64,000 nt of DNA from Scatophagus argus (GCF_020382885.2 NC_058513.1:9705774-9769773), one strand, 5' to 3'. Counted from the first letter of the stretch, positions 36,426 to 49,105 are shown. Program-made: numbers and translations. Notes: generated from the sequence alone by a model not told the origin.

Positions 36426-39400
36426 CTATTTTCTAATGAATTCATCCATTACTAATATAACAGGGATCAGGAGGAGCCTGCTGCCACTAAGGAATGAAGA
36501 TGAACCCTTTATGTTGCAGCTGCACTCCTTCGGGATTCGAGGATTGACTGGAGTGGGGGTTGCAGGCGGAGCTGGACATCTGAGCCAGTCTACAGCGATG
36601 GATTTAGGAGTGACGACATCTTGGTTCAGTCCTCCATTTTTCAACACCCAGTAAAGGTTGTCCTTGAAGAAGTAGGTATCTCCTAAGGAGCAGAAGCAGT
36701 TCTTTCATATACTAGAGACTTGAACAGGGATGTTACAAAAAAATAAATATACTCTGGGCTCTACCGCAATATGACAGCTGTAGTTACTTCTTACATTGAC
36801 AAAGCAAGAAACAAAATATGAAGTATGAAATATGATTAAACTTTGAAGATAACATTCATCCAATAGTCATTCAAGATGAACACATGTGGCATTTACAGAA
36901 ATGGTATGCTGTTATTCAAGTCAGACAGTTGAATTTCATTTTGACTGATCAGTTTTCCTCCTCCCTTGCTTTGACAACATCTTCCAGCAGCTTGTGTAAG
37001 CCCGTTGAGAAATGTCATCACTCAAATGGTTTTGTTTTGTTTCACTTATCTAGAACTGGTGTCAGACACTCATGACAATGTTACCTTCTCCCCAGCTGAT
37101 GACATCGTCCATGTGGGAAGGCACTCCAGCCCAGAGGCTGTTGTCTCGCGGATAACCTGGTTCTGGCTGCCTGTTCACCTGTTCACCTTTGCGACTCTCA
37201 TCAAACCTCCAGAACTCCCCTCTGCTGAACAGGTAGGTCTTGCCGTTGTGGGCCCAGATGAAGGCTGCCTCCACCGTGTTCACCAGAGCCCCGCTCTTTC
37301 TTTTCATGCCCCAGTCGGAGATGGGCCGAGGGTAACCAGCCATGGCCACTGTGTCCTTGAAGACCCAGTACTGAGAACCTGGATAGGTGAAGGAAGTGTA
37401 TGAGAGAATTTGTTTGTGCAAGTTAGAGTAAAAAACAAAATTTGCAAAACAGAAAAATAGTTCATGGTTTACTGGTTCAATGTGTTATGGGATATTTATT
37501 TTCATTTTATTTATCGGTTTTGGTAAAACAGCAGTATTAAGCAAACACAAACTTTATTTCCTGTCCTCAATTGCCCAGTTTAAAGGAGGAAGGGTTGTTG
37601 ATTTTGCATTTCAAGTGGAGCTTACAAATTTTTGTCATGTCAGACCTTCTCTTCATTGATTTTCAGGAAGAAGTCAACTCGAATGATGACTTGTGGTTAC
37701 TGTATTAATCTGAAGTTAAAATTATAATTTTTTTTTAATTTCTAACAATTTATTCTCTGTTTATGGTTTCTGTCATTGAGATTGTTTGTTTAATAAATGC
37801 TCTTGTGCTAGCATTTATCACCTTCCTGCTCAAAACCACCACCTTAAATATCAATGGTACACAAGGAAATAAGTAAGTGACACCTTCTGGTTATGATTCT
37901 ATTTCTCACCTATAAAGAAAACAATGTGGCTGTCACTCTTCCTCTCATACACAGTGTCGATTTTGTTGGTTCCTGGCGGAAGGCCTATCCAGAAGTTTTT
38001 GATCAGTGCCGGACTGAGGGACACTAAAGACCCGTCTCGCTTAGTTCTCCAGAAGTGTGCACCTTTCCATGAAAAGAGAAAGTCATTCAGACGTAGTATA
38101 AATGTTATTTGGATCACCAAGTATATGTCTATACCTACATCAGCCTGAATATCCTCTTGTTACATGAACAATGTTTCCTCTTACCTTTAAAAAAGAAGAC
38201 CTCTCCCCTGATATTTGCCACTGCATCAAAGCCTCCCTGACAGCGCTCGTGGAATGAGGGGTCAGGACTGGGACAGAAAAGCTTGGTCAAAACTCAGATT
38301 ATATTTTATAGGATGATAGTTTAATTTTTAAAAAATCACTAGAGGTACTGTAAACACTGTCACAGTAAGGATAGATGAGAAGACTTTTATCTGCATCCAC
38401 TGGTCTTAAATTACTTATCATCCATCCAACCATCCATCCAGCCCATCCATTTTCTATACTGCTTATCCATGCAGGCTCACAGGGATTACTCATCATCATA
38501 TCATTTATTTGCCCATGAGTAAACTGAGTGCAAAGACAGGATATTTATAGTTTGTAAATGCAAATGATAAGTGCTTGTCTGGATGGATGTACGGTAGTTT
38601 TTTTTCTTTGCTCTGGCTCTACTCACAGATGTGTTGGTCTTGGAGGCGGAGGACTGGGCAGGTGAGGCAAGTCAGGATCACCACCACCTGGTGGCCGACT
38701 GTCCTTCACACCTAAAACAAAATGGTGACAGCAGATGATATTGAAAAGATGTTGAGAGCTGATAAAAATATGTACAAGCAACGCACATTCTTCTTAGCAG
38801 CAGGGCAGTTTGACAAACAGGATGCAAACATTTTATTTTCAAGAAGTGAGAGGAAACCACTGGACCGTTTGCATTGTTGCAGAGAGTAGTTCTCCAAGAC
38901 AACTTGGAGAGAACTTGGATTGAAATTTTGTAGAGACATTCCTGGTTCTGACAGGACTTTAGTTCCTCTGGCTTTTTTCCTCTAGCTTCATTGTCAAGTT
39001 AAAAGTTGTATTTGTCTTACACTGTGGTTTATGACCAATTACATGATAAACTAATGGAATTCCCATCAGTCTCAGCTGCACTTTGTGTTTCGTTCTAAGC
39101 AGTAACTGTTAGAATGCTGAACATTACGTGGTAAACATCAGCAAGTTAGCGTCACTGCAGCAAATGCACAGCTTCACAGAGCTGTGACCATGTGATCCAT
39201 GACTCTTGTTTCATTTCGCATTTAATGATCTTGCAAATCTAGTTTTGTCTCTTTACATTCTATTCCTCAGTACGTATTCAGTATTCCACGTCAGTACTGC
39301 CACAAGTCAAAATGAAACGTGAAAAAAAAACTTAAGCACATATAGAAAGCACTACATGTCAGCACATGCTGGAGACAGGATGAAAAGAATATCAGACATA

Positions 39401-40593
39401 TCAGTCTGAGGTGCACTACATGACATAATTCATCCAACTGGTTATTTACCATAAAGCTGCTGGATGGCCAGCTTGTCATCCAGGTCCAGCTGAAAGCTGG
39501 GAATGTCTTCCACAGGACCCTGGTAATACGGTCTCATGATGGACGGGTCAGAGGAGGAATGGGACAGGCCCAGCGCATGGCCAAACTCATGCACTGCAAC
39601 TGTGAACAAGTCCGTGCTGCTGCTGTCACCTGAGGAAGTGTGAAGCTAAAGTTTGACTAGACCACATAAACAATCATAAATTTAGAATTTGATGTCAGAG
39701 AACAAGCAGACAGATCAAGGGCTTGTTCATTATATTTTGCATGTCAGTAGACAGCCACATCTTTAGAACAGGTCCATCCATCATGATTTCAATCAACACA
39801 TACCTCCATAGCTCCAGATCTCATGATCATCAAAGTGTGTGTCGCCTGCCACTTCATCCCTGCCAGGAAAGAAGGCGTGGGCCAGGGTGCCACCCTGCCC
39901 ATCAAAAGGGTACCCGTCGTCGTGAAGCAAGCGGTTAAAAGACACTCTGATGTCCCCTCCAGCTGCAGCCCCCCCGCTGTTGCTTGGCAGCCGACGGAAA
40001 TTCAAGGGGGCCACGTCGCTCCAAGCTTTGAACGCGTGAGTCAGAATGCTGTCGACCAAACCCTCTGACAGTCTGGGTGAGAGGGATGGTGACGGGTAGC
40101 TGTGGACACTTCAGACAAGAATAGATTTTTATTATAACAAAGTTTCAGTCTGTAAACTTTTAATTATCCTTTTTGAATTTCATTAGCTGTGCATTGTCTG
40201 GGAGATTCTTGTTTTGTTTTGTTCTTTGATACCATTTTTCACCTGTTGCACCTGTCACCTGTTGGTTTAGCTGCAAGATGGCGCCAGTGGGTTTTGCCTG
40301 CTGTGTATCTTCCCAAACAACGAGAGCACATCACTGTCTCCCTGTCCGTTTTCGGATTGATTTTAAAATTCTTTTATTTGTTTTTAAAGGTATTCATGGC
40401 CTCGCCCCGCAATATCTGTCTGACCTGCTTCAGCCCTACACTCCCTCACATGCTCTCAGGTCGGCAGACCAGTCATTACTCTTTGTCCCTAAGACAAAGA
40501 GGAAAATGAGAGGTGACCGAGCTTTTTCAGTTGCTGCCCCAAAGCTCTGGAATGAGCTGCCTTTGAAGATTAGGCAGACAGACTCACTTCCAG

Positions 40594-40624
<31 letters not shown>

Positions 40625-43600
40625 CTCTTTGGCTTTTAACCAAAGAGATGTTGGCTTTTGTTTTCTATAGTTTTTTACTGTTTTATTGTTTTTATATTTT
40701 TCTATCTCTTTTATTGCCTTTTAATTTGTTTTTATTTCTGTTATGTTTTTTTAACTGTTTTTTTTGTGTGTGTGTACAGCACTTTGGCCGACGATGTTGT
40801 TTTTAAAGCGCTTTATAAATAAAGCTGAATTTAATTGAATTGAAAGCTGAACCATTTTTGGTCATTTTGATTTTCAAGAATTTGCTGAACTGTTTGACCC
40901 AAGGGTAAAGGATGAGCTAATCTATTGTCAACTAATCCAACGAAAAGACCAAAACCAAAAATCTTACTAAATTTATTAAGTATTTCCTGTGTAGCATAAG
41001 CCTGACATATCTTAATCCTGTGTGCCATATCAAAAACGCATGAGTAAGTCGCACTGTTGTACCTGACATGCTCCTTTCATTACTATGAACACAGACAATG
41101 TAGTTTATTTCAAATCAGTCTGATTATACGGCATCCATTTCCTGTAAATTCTCACTAGAAAATGAAATGTGTATTAATCTGCAGCTGAAAGTAGTCCCCA
41201 AAGAATTCAACATTTACTCCTGTTTGACTAATGTCGGGTAAAATCAAAAGTGTCCAGGAAATTACTGAGCCATTCCTAAAAATGAAACATTTGTGACTCA
41301 AAGTATTATGTTTTTAATAGGAATGAATTGACTTGGGGCTGAGTATGGAACTCAGATAGTACTGAGAGATGCACTGCACACTGTGTGTTTGTTTGGGTGT
41401 ATGTGTATGGGTGTGTGTGGGTGTGTGTGTAATTATTGTCACTGTCTTACCTACATGTTTAGTTTTTAACTGCACATTGGAGACTGGTCAAACGAAATTT
41501 CAATCTTCTGTGCTAACCCCTGTTACATAGATTTTTGACAATAAAGTACACATTGACTTAACACATACGATCTTTAAAAGGCACTTTTTAACCACAAGAA
41601 AAATTAAGAATAACACCGACCTTGTTTTATTTTGCTCTTTTAAATCCTATTTGAATGTGTCTTTTTATATTGTTCTTTGTTTTTTCATAATTCCCCTATG
41701 TCTTACAGTGTTTAAAGCACTTTGATTACTTTGTTATTGAAAGATGCTATACAAACAAACCTTATCTTATAATGATTGTTGGACTAACTGGACTGGATTT
41801 GCAGGTTCTGATCCTACGCAGCAACACAAAAAAGTCTGAAAGCCATCAATAAGCCTGATTGTACACTGACCCAACCTCACCTCCATGTGAGGTCCGTTTT
41901 ATACCACTTAAGGCCCGATAGAGCATATCTTTTCCTCCTCCTCCTCTTCCTCAGCCTATCTTCGCTCCCAACAATATCAGGGAGGGAGCATCGCGGTGTG
42001 GACATGAGTTTCAGGGTGTCACTGTCTGAGATATAAGTATGAGATATCATATGACCCCTGAACATGTGAAATTAAATATACACATAACATATTGTCCTAA
42101 TAAAGCTGAGAAGTTGTTACCAAGCACCCCAGTTTCCGGGACTCCGCCGAATCTCTGCATAACACGAATGGCTTTCTCAATCCCATCTTTGGTCTGCAGT
42201 TTGCTTGTGCGTAGGTCAGGAGGAGGAAGGTAGCCATACCTGCTCAGCCAGTCCTGGACACAACCCGAGGAAACCAGAGGAATTTTTATTATCTGTTTGC
42301 CAGTAACAAACTTCTAATCTCAGTGGACCAACAACATGAGGGATGAAATCACTTTCATGAGTCAACTGAAAGATTTAGGGCGAATGCTGATGTCATGGAG
42401 GCTTTCTGATGCACTGCTTACGACTTTAAATCAGAGATTGTGCTCCTCACAAAACAGTGTGTCAGCCTTTTTTTTTTCCTCGTTAATATTATATGATAGT
42501 ATACATGTCGAGTGAGTTGTTTGACGGGGCAAACGCACTGTACAAGTGTGCATACCACAAGCCCTAGTCAGAACAACTGAAAGGCCTACAGGGGGAAAAA
42601 AGCAGATAAATCCTGTGTAGTATTTTTTTACTGTGAAAAAAGAAAACCAAAATCTGTTACTTGAGGGGCTTTTGAAACCTGCACATCTTGCTGCATTGCC
42701 TCCACCCTTCTGCTGTTGTTACAAAGAGGAAAAGGTGTTGGCTCACTTTCCAACGGATGTCTTTCTGTTGGTTTTATGTTAGAAAAAGTTGTCCCTTCAA
42801 GTTGTTCAGTTTTCTACTCAGCCTTTGTATTTTATTTCCAACATAAATAGATAATTTTTTCTATGTTTTCCAATAAACTTTACAAATTTTGATTGAGAAT
42901 ATTTTGCAATTGTCAGGTCACCTTATTTTTAAGAACAAGTTCTATTAACAACACTCATACATCAGCAGCATCACACGGGATACAGACTAAACATGATGAC
43001 TTTCATCATCGGGCTGTGCCGATGTGATTTCCGTTAAGGTCATAACCATCCACAGCAGAAGACTCAGCTCCATCCCAGTCACTGCAAAAAACGAAACCCA
43101 CCTCCGTTATCGTTACTATACTTATTATAATTATTTGCAGGAAGCAGAGACATGCCTCGCTTTAAGTCTCAGCAGCTTCCCCTAAACCATCCAGCTCAGA
43201 CTGAAACAAGGCTCACCGTTATTTCTCCTCCTTCAGTGTCTCTGGAGACGAGGCCGTGGCCGATCGATCTGACAACTCTCTTGTCTGTGCCCTCCCTCCC
43301 TGACAGCACAGCGATTCGTCGATCATGACTTCTTTTCCTGCTCATGAAGGATATTTCTGATCTGCCTTACTTACTTACTTATTGACTCCTTATGACATAC
43401 TAGGGTTAGGGTCAGATACTGTATGTAACTGTCACCATCATTTATGTTTTATAAGACAGAGGTTTGTCAGGTTTGTCATTAACAATTGTACCAAAGCACA
43501 GTGTAATTTAAAAATATGTTTATTTACACAAGTTGAAGCCTGACAATACTGTATAATCGTATTAACAAAGTCAATATGATGACTTAGTCCAGAGGGTTTT

Positions 43601-44473
43601 ATGGTTGATTTTTTTTTTTTTAATAATCTAACTTTTAAAAAGCATGACTTTCATGGTGATAGTGGAAGTGTAACTTTTTTTCTTCTCATACACATGACAT
43701 ACTAACACTCTTATATGCAAAGTTGTGCAAATTTTTTTGTGATTTTTGGGGAAGTGTGTGAATGCACTAGAAATGGGAAGCTGACAGGTTCCCAGATACT
43801 TAAATACTTCATAATTACTGAAAACTGTATTCAACAGATTGAAATGTCTTGAATATGGTGTCCATACATGTGCTGCAAAAAAACATGGGCCACACAGGGC
43901 TCATTTCCCCCACGTAAGCACACTTTTCTCCTAAAAACAAGTCTGTAAAAACAGCTAAATGCAAAAACAAAAAACATGGATGTGATGTCTTTTCTTGTGG
44001 CTTTTACCTCATGAGTCATCTGCACTCAACCTCATGTGCATCAGCCACCAGGCTCTATGCCATAGTCATAAGTTCTATATGACTTCCTCCTCGTATGGCA
44101 ACCAAGAAAAGTGTTGTCAGAATGTGATGCTAATATATGACCCCACCAAGCATTTACATTTCAACAAATAACAACATGCAAATATTGTTCTCATAAAGAG
44201 AACACATATTTGTTGTTGCCCTAACATGACTGGGATTTAGAAGTCCAATCAGAGAAAATATCATAAACTTAAAATTAGACTGAAAGAAAAAGAAAAAAAA
44301 GAAAAAAAAATAATTTCTTCTGATAGTAAATTAGGTCATTATGATGCCAAGTAAAGTGAAGATAACATTTTCATCTCTTTAACACTCACCACTGCTCTAC
44401 TGTATTGATCGGGCTGTGCTGATGTGATTTCCGTTAAGGTTATAACCATCCACAGCAGAAGACTCAGCTCCAT
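36426..44473 (-). CDS. mmp25: MMP25-type membrane matrix metalloproteinase
   Basis: Predicted 569 residues from minus-strand exons, in order: 44473-44390, 42253-42121, 42025-41881, 40099-39804, 39629-39450, 38711-38627, 38267-38185, 38062-37910, 37378-37085, 36682-36426. It is a zinc endopeptidase that cleaves extracellular substrates at the cell surface. A signal peptide ([19 protein letters not shown]) is followed by a prodomain with [13 protein letters not shown] and the cysteine switch [10 protein letters not shown] (C85). A furin-type site RKRRRRKR precedes YALSG (Y106). The catalytic domain has [11 protein letters not shown] (H233, H237, H243) and the Met-turn [11 protein letters not shown] Pro-rich hinge and a four-blade hemopexin domain (about 309-515) follow, then WLRCPAP and CSC near the end as in MMP25. 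RCSLPD and the C-terminal cysteines favour MMP25 over MMP17. The hydrophobic tail is short and ends in charged residues, unusual for a GPI signal. A minus-strand poly(A) signal is near 36344. Confidence 0.92.
38425..38472 (+). repeat. (CATC)n teleost repeat fragment
   Basis: 'catccatccaaccatccatccag...cattttctatactgcttatcc' is a tetranucleotide run followed by a phrase seen very often in teleost genomes. It lies in an mmp25 intron. Confidence 0.6.
40190..40850 (+). mobile_element. LINE-2-like retrotransposon 3' end
   Basis: Plus-strand open frame 40278-40670 encodes the C-terminal end of a non-LTR reverse transcriptase, with the recognisable phrases [30 protein letters not shown] and [15 protein letters not shown]. 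After it come a T-rich 3' UTR and the ending 'agcgctttataaataaagctgaatttaattgaattgaa', the usual L2-type tail. It is a 5'-truncated copy in mmp25 intron 3, antisense to the host gene, with an intact short frame that suggests a fairly recent insertion. It cannot move by itself. Confidence 0.8.
41597..41775 (+). mobile_element. retroelement 3'-tail fragment
   Basis: 'cagtgtttaaagcactttgattactttgttattgaaagatgctatacaaacaaac' has the form of the 3' end shared by several fish non-LTR elements and SINEs. Only the tail is present, in mmp25 intron 3. Its family is not assigned. Confidence 0.5.
43008..43073 (-). pseudogene. truncated duplicate of mmp25 coding exon 1
   Basis: Reads [22 protein letters not shown], identical to the first 22 residues of the upstream exon (44473-44390) except Ile11 to Met. 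Homology stops right after QPD. The true exon continues QYSRAV and a consensus donor gtgagt. This copy continues into unrelated sequence with a stop a few codons on and no good donor in phase (the only phase-0 GT is gtttag). It lies inside mmp25 intron 1 and is probably not used for protein. A rescue through a cryptic donor cannot be excluded. Confidence 0.75.
43008..43590 (-). repeat. duplicated mmp25 promoter/first-exon block, proximal copy
   Basis: About 43011-43338 matches 44410-44737 with only about four differences, including the signal-peptide exon and its upstream CpG-containing sequence. About 43420-43590 matches 45200-45365 less closely. The order is the same in both places. The proximal copy lacks roughly 350 bases that separate the two blocks in the distal copy. 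Confidence 0.85.
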
Positions 44474-45365
44474 CCCAGTCACTGCAAAAAACGAAACCCA
44501 CCTCCGTTATCGTTACTGTACTTATTATAATTATTTGCAGGAAGCAGAGACATGCCTCGCTTTAAGTCTCAGCAGCTTCCCCTAAACCATCCAGCTCAGA
44601 CTGAAACAAGGCTCACCGTTATTTCTCCTCCTTCAGTGTCTCTGGAGACGAGGCCGTGGCCGATCGATCTGACAACTCTCTTGTCTGTGCCCTCCCTCCC
44701 TGACAGCACAGCGATTCGTCGATCGTGACTTCTTTTCCGGTCTTTGAAACATGAAGGATATTTCTGATCTGCGCTTCTCTGTACTTTTGCGAGGAAATGA
44801 AGAATCTAGTTTGGTCAAAGGCGCACAGTGCAGGATTTGTCAGTTGTTTTTTAGTTTGTTTAGTTTAGTTGGTTAAGTTGATTGTTGGCTCTCATTACGA
44901 CCTGAGGATGAGACTCAGAAATCAGTGTCGCTGGTGCTTGGTTTTCTGTATGTCATTTAGATTATTAGAGTATTCATTTGATGCTGAAGACAGAATGATC
45001 CTACTTGATGAATGATTATTTGGGTTTTGGCACCCCCCAAACCGCCAACCTCTGGTGCAACAGGCGGAAATCTCACAGATATTTGGGATGCAAAAAAGGG
45101 CTCCCAATGAATGAAAGGAGGTAAAAAATAGTTATGCTTCAACAAAGACATTTTTATTCCCCCCTGCCTTTAATTATCTTTGGCTAATAATTACTTTATA
45201 CTGTATGTAACTGTCACCCTCATTTGTGTTTTATAAGACAGAGGTTTGTCAGGTTTGTCATTAAGAATTGTACCAAAGCACAGTGTAATTTAAAACATAC
45301 GTTTATTTACAGAAGCTGAAGTCTGACAATAATAATCGTATTAAAATAGTCAATGATGACTTATG
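44407..45365 (-). repeat. duplicated mmp25 promoter/first-exon block, distal (functional) copy
   Basis: Counterpart of the proximal block. It contains the intact first coding exon 44473-44390 with donor gtgagt and, upstream on the minus strand, the likely promoter. The segment 44760-45190 has no partner in the proximal copy, so that copy has a deletion or this one an insertion. Confidence 0.8.
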
Positions 45366-45469
45366 GTTGAACACATGACTTAAATTCAAGTCTAAATTTC
45401 AAATTTAATTTACAAATTAAAGTTGCACATTGTCAGTTCCTACCAGGCCATTTCTTTTATGTGTTTAAC

Positions 45470-45730
45470 ATTGTGGCTTCACAGTAAGAGGCTTCTGGGT
45501 ATGGATCATGGCCCGGGCCTTTCTGTGCCTGCGTGGGTTTTTTTCCTCCAGGTTTTCTGGCTTCCTCCCACAATCCCAAAAATATGTACATCAGGTTTAT
45601 TTGCTTCTCTACATTGCCCCAAGGTGTGAGTGTGTGTGGTTGTCTGTCTTTGTCTGTCGGCCCTTTGACTTACTGGCGACCAGTCCAGGGTGAACCCCGC
45701 CTCTCGCCTGTAGTCAGCTGGGATGCCCCC
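45470..45730 (+). repeat. abundant teleost dispersed repeat
   Basis: The ordered phrases 'ggcccgggcctttctgtgcctgcgtgg', 'ctggcttcctcccacaatccc', 'ggtgtgagtgtgtgtggttgtctgtct', 'actggcgaccagtccagggtg' and 'ccgcctctcgcctg' are a widely dispersed repeat in fish genomes. Called from pattern recognition. It has no coding function. Confidence 0.7.
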
Positions 45731-46178
45731 CCCAACGACCCAGCATCCCTTTGTATTTATGGCTCAGTCTCCCTCTGCAAACCATCAGCGGTGTTATCTT
45801 TCCCTCTGCCCCTCCTCCTCCTCCTCTCCCGTCTTTAATTTCTGCCTATCCTCCAGGGAACAAAGTGAGTCATGCCATTAGCACAATATGCTGCCCAGCT
45901 AATGGCTGGCTGGTTTCCATCATGTCCACTTCATGTTGCTTCACCAGTGGAAAACATGAAATTCCTTTAGCTGCCAGCATTTAGTAGTGGTGATTTCATG
46001 ATGGAAGGTCCATTTATGCTGAGGTCATGTGCATGTGAGTTTAGACCACAAAAACTTAATGGCAAGAACTCCTGATGTTTGCATTGTGACAAACTCTGAG
46101 TGTTAAATCTCGGCTCTGTTGCTCAGCCTCTCTCTCTCTGGTGATGTGGCAACTGTAGTTTCTCCTTTTGTCTGTATT

Positions 46179-46261
46179 GTGCACCTTAAAACACTCACCC
46201 ATCACACTCATGCAGCCTGAGTGTGATGGGTGAGTGTTTTAAGGTGCACTCAGGCTGCATG
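46179..46261. repeat. perfect 32-bp-arm inverted repeat with overlapping second hairpin
   Basis: Arm 46179-46210 is the exact reverse complement of 46218-46249, with a 7-base loop (tgcagcc). In addition 46209-46223 is the exact reverse complement of 46247-46261. The two pairings share bases and are mutually exclusive. There are no mismatches in either. Confidence 0.97.
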
Positions 46262-49105
46262 CACACACTGGATTACTGATCCTATACTGGCTTCTGTTAT
46301 TTGTGCATTTGATTTACTGTTGTAAAATACTTTGTTTAATCCTCTGTAAATAGTGCATCCCTCATATTTATCACAAGGGGATATGACAGCAGGTTTCAAG
46401 TTTGTTTCTTTGGCTTTAACCATGTGCCAAGCCAAAGAAAGAGAGCAGGTCTACATCACATTGACCAGTGCTTTTTCTTTATCTTTACTGTTAACAAATA
46501 TCTTAAACCCGAATTAGCTGATCCATGGACACTTGGGGGCAGTGTAAAACAAGCAATAAACACAACACTGACAGATCATCACATTTTAACTTGTTAGCAA
46601 ACACTTGCACATTACAGATACAGAGCAACATTAGCATTCAGTTGGAGTTACCTTTCTGTCCATTTGATTGAAGTAAAATTCATTCTCCTTTAACTGTGTT
46701 TTGCTCTCAATTATCTCCTTGTTCACAAGCTAGTCACTAACCTTATCAGGCTGGAAGTGGACAATGGATCAACCAAAACAGTGAAGCTGTGAGCCATAAA
46801 ACCAAAATATTGAGCTAAAAGGTACTAAAATGCTCCATACAACTGAGAGGAACTGCAGCATTGAGTGGTCTTCTGTGAATTTAACTCTATAAATTTTTAT
46901 ATACGTAAGTAGTTATGTGATCCATATCCAATCCAAATATTGATTATAACAACTTTAAATAAACCAAACTATGTCATCACATTACTTGAATGTTACTCTT
47001 GTCCCTTTCACCATGGCAGTGATGATGACTGTCTTTAAAGATATATATATTAATATTATTATATTTGGTGATAGTGATTATTTTATAAGAATTGTTTTTG
47101 TCAAACATCATTGCCATGATTTTATGTCAATTATGAACCTTTTTTTGTGGACAGTAAGGAAAATGTGAGATAAGATCAGAAATAAAGAGCTTCGAATTTC
47201 ATTCATTACACACAGTTTTATTTTCATTAAAGGGATCCAAGGCCTTCACAAAAGGGTTGACTCTTGGTAACTATACAGTACTAACACAACACACAACAAC
47301 AACAGAAAACAACACAGAGGACTCATGTGAACGAGTGAAAAGACAAATAAATAAGAGCTGAAAGACATTTCATATGAGTTCAAACTGAGATGCATCAACA
47401 AAAACAATAGTAAGAGGAAAGTGAGCAGAACTTCAAACTCTGCTAAGTACAGTAACAGGTTTTTGCACAATACTCGATTCTTTTCTGCATGTAGCTGATT
47501 GTCTATAGCGGCTTATTTTGGTCATGCACAGTCGATAAATGTCACTTTGATTGTATAGGCAGTGCTCCAAAAAATTCAGAGTTTTTTTTTCGGTTACCAT
47601 CTCCGTTACTTCCACCTTTGATTGTCAGTCTTGCAAGCAAGCATTTGCATTTGATGGTCTGAAGACAGCCTAAGGTTTCTTTGCTGTGTAATGATGGTTG
47701 ATTGTCACTGGCTGACGGATATGCTTTTTAATGACACGCAAAAAAATTCCCTGCCACTCCAAGTAGCCAATGTATGACTGCTAATTTTGTTATGGAATAG
47801 TTATGATGTATTCATATATATAAAACAAAAAAGAAAATTGCTTTAGTGTTGTTTTCAGCAAAAATCTGTGATCTGTAAATATGTAATATTTTCATGGTTG
47901 GCCTTATATCAGACAACATCTGATAGCAGTGTTGAAATGATACACCTCCAATATTTTATTTTAACAAATGAAATTTGTGCTTCAAGGATGATTTTAATCC
48001 ACAATGTGCTACATTCTTCCCTCCAATAATATCTGACAATATTCCACAATTATCTTCATCATACACAGATGTCTGTACAAAAATATGCAGTATCAGTCTT
48101 AGTGTAATGTAGCTGACAGGGTAGGTAGGATTTACTTTTTTTATTGTATGTTTTTTTAAGTTTTAGTAAAAGTGATTGCCATAAGCAAGTCTAAAATCTT
48201 CACAGTAGCCTCACACAGCTTAGGGAACAAGCTCGCTATCACAATATCATTGAGCTGCTCAAGTAACAAGAAACTGTGGTTACACTTCACAATACATTGC
48301 TGGTATTTATTTAGTACTGCTGAATCGCCTCTTGAAGCGTTTCTATATGGTAGAATTACAATCATAACCCTGCCATTTGCTCAGCATGTCTGAGCAAAAG
48401 TATTGCTCAGGCATGCTGAACATTTGATATTTGAAAACTTCAAGACTGCACTACATGAAACTTTTTTTTTTTCTCTAAACCTTTTCTGCCACCCCATGGA
48501 TAATATTTGTTAACACATGACAAGATAGTCTAAGCTCAAAAGTTCACCTGCTGGCTTTTCAGGGATTTCAACCACATCTCACAGTGTATTACAGCTCTGT
48601 GTAATAAAGACTATGTTTCCTCCTTCCCTGTTTTTCTTGTGTGACATGATAATAAAATATTGTGAAACTTCGAATACTAATTCTCAACAACCTGGTGATG
48701 CAAAGCACTGTCAGCTGTTGCACAGACAGTGTAACCTAAACCCTGCCATAAGTCTGATTCTAAACCTGACTTAATCCTGAATATACCTCATACTGATCCT
48801 ACTTATGATGATCTCAGCCCTATGATTAACACACTATTTTAAAAAAAGCCCAACCTGATAGTACTAAGCAAATACCAGTATGACCAGAGTACTCTCAAGT
48901 GCAACCAAAGCTGCTCTTGGCTGAATTTGTAAACATTTAATGCATTTCGGGGTCCGTAACTCATTGAGGCCCCTCTATAGCTCAGTTCTGTGCTTCATTA
49001 AAACCCGAGTGTCTCCCATATTGTTTTCATGACACCTTTTTGTTACATGCCCCTCCACCCCCCCTTCCTCTTTGTTGCTGCCATTTGGCATCGATTGCCT
49101 GTTGT

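Larger units (their letters stand above)
44474..49105 (+). other. mmp25-pax10 intergenic region
   Basis: Contains the mmp25 upstream sequence, a teleost dispersed repeat (about 45470-45730), a perfect hairpin (46179-46249) and, at the right, the presumed long 3' UTR of the Pax6-like gene. A minus-strand AATAAA (plus-strand tttatt) lies near 47216-47222. No coding exon is recognised. Confidence 0.55.

Noticed and set aside
36436-38148. Plus-strand frames overlapping mmp25 exons
   Set aside because: They are antisense shadows of the hemopexin exons, which read clearly on the minus strand with correct splice phases.
40278-40670. 130-residue plus-strand frame as a host gene
   Set aside because: It is the C-terminal end of a LINE reverse transcriptase with an L2-type 3' tail after it.
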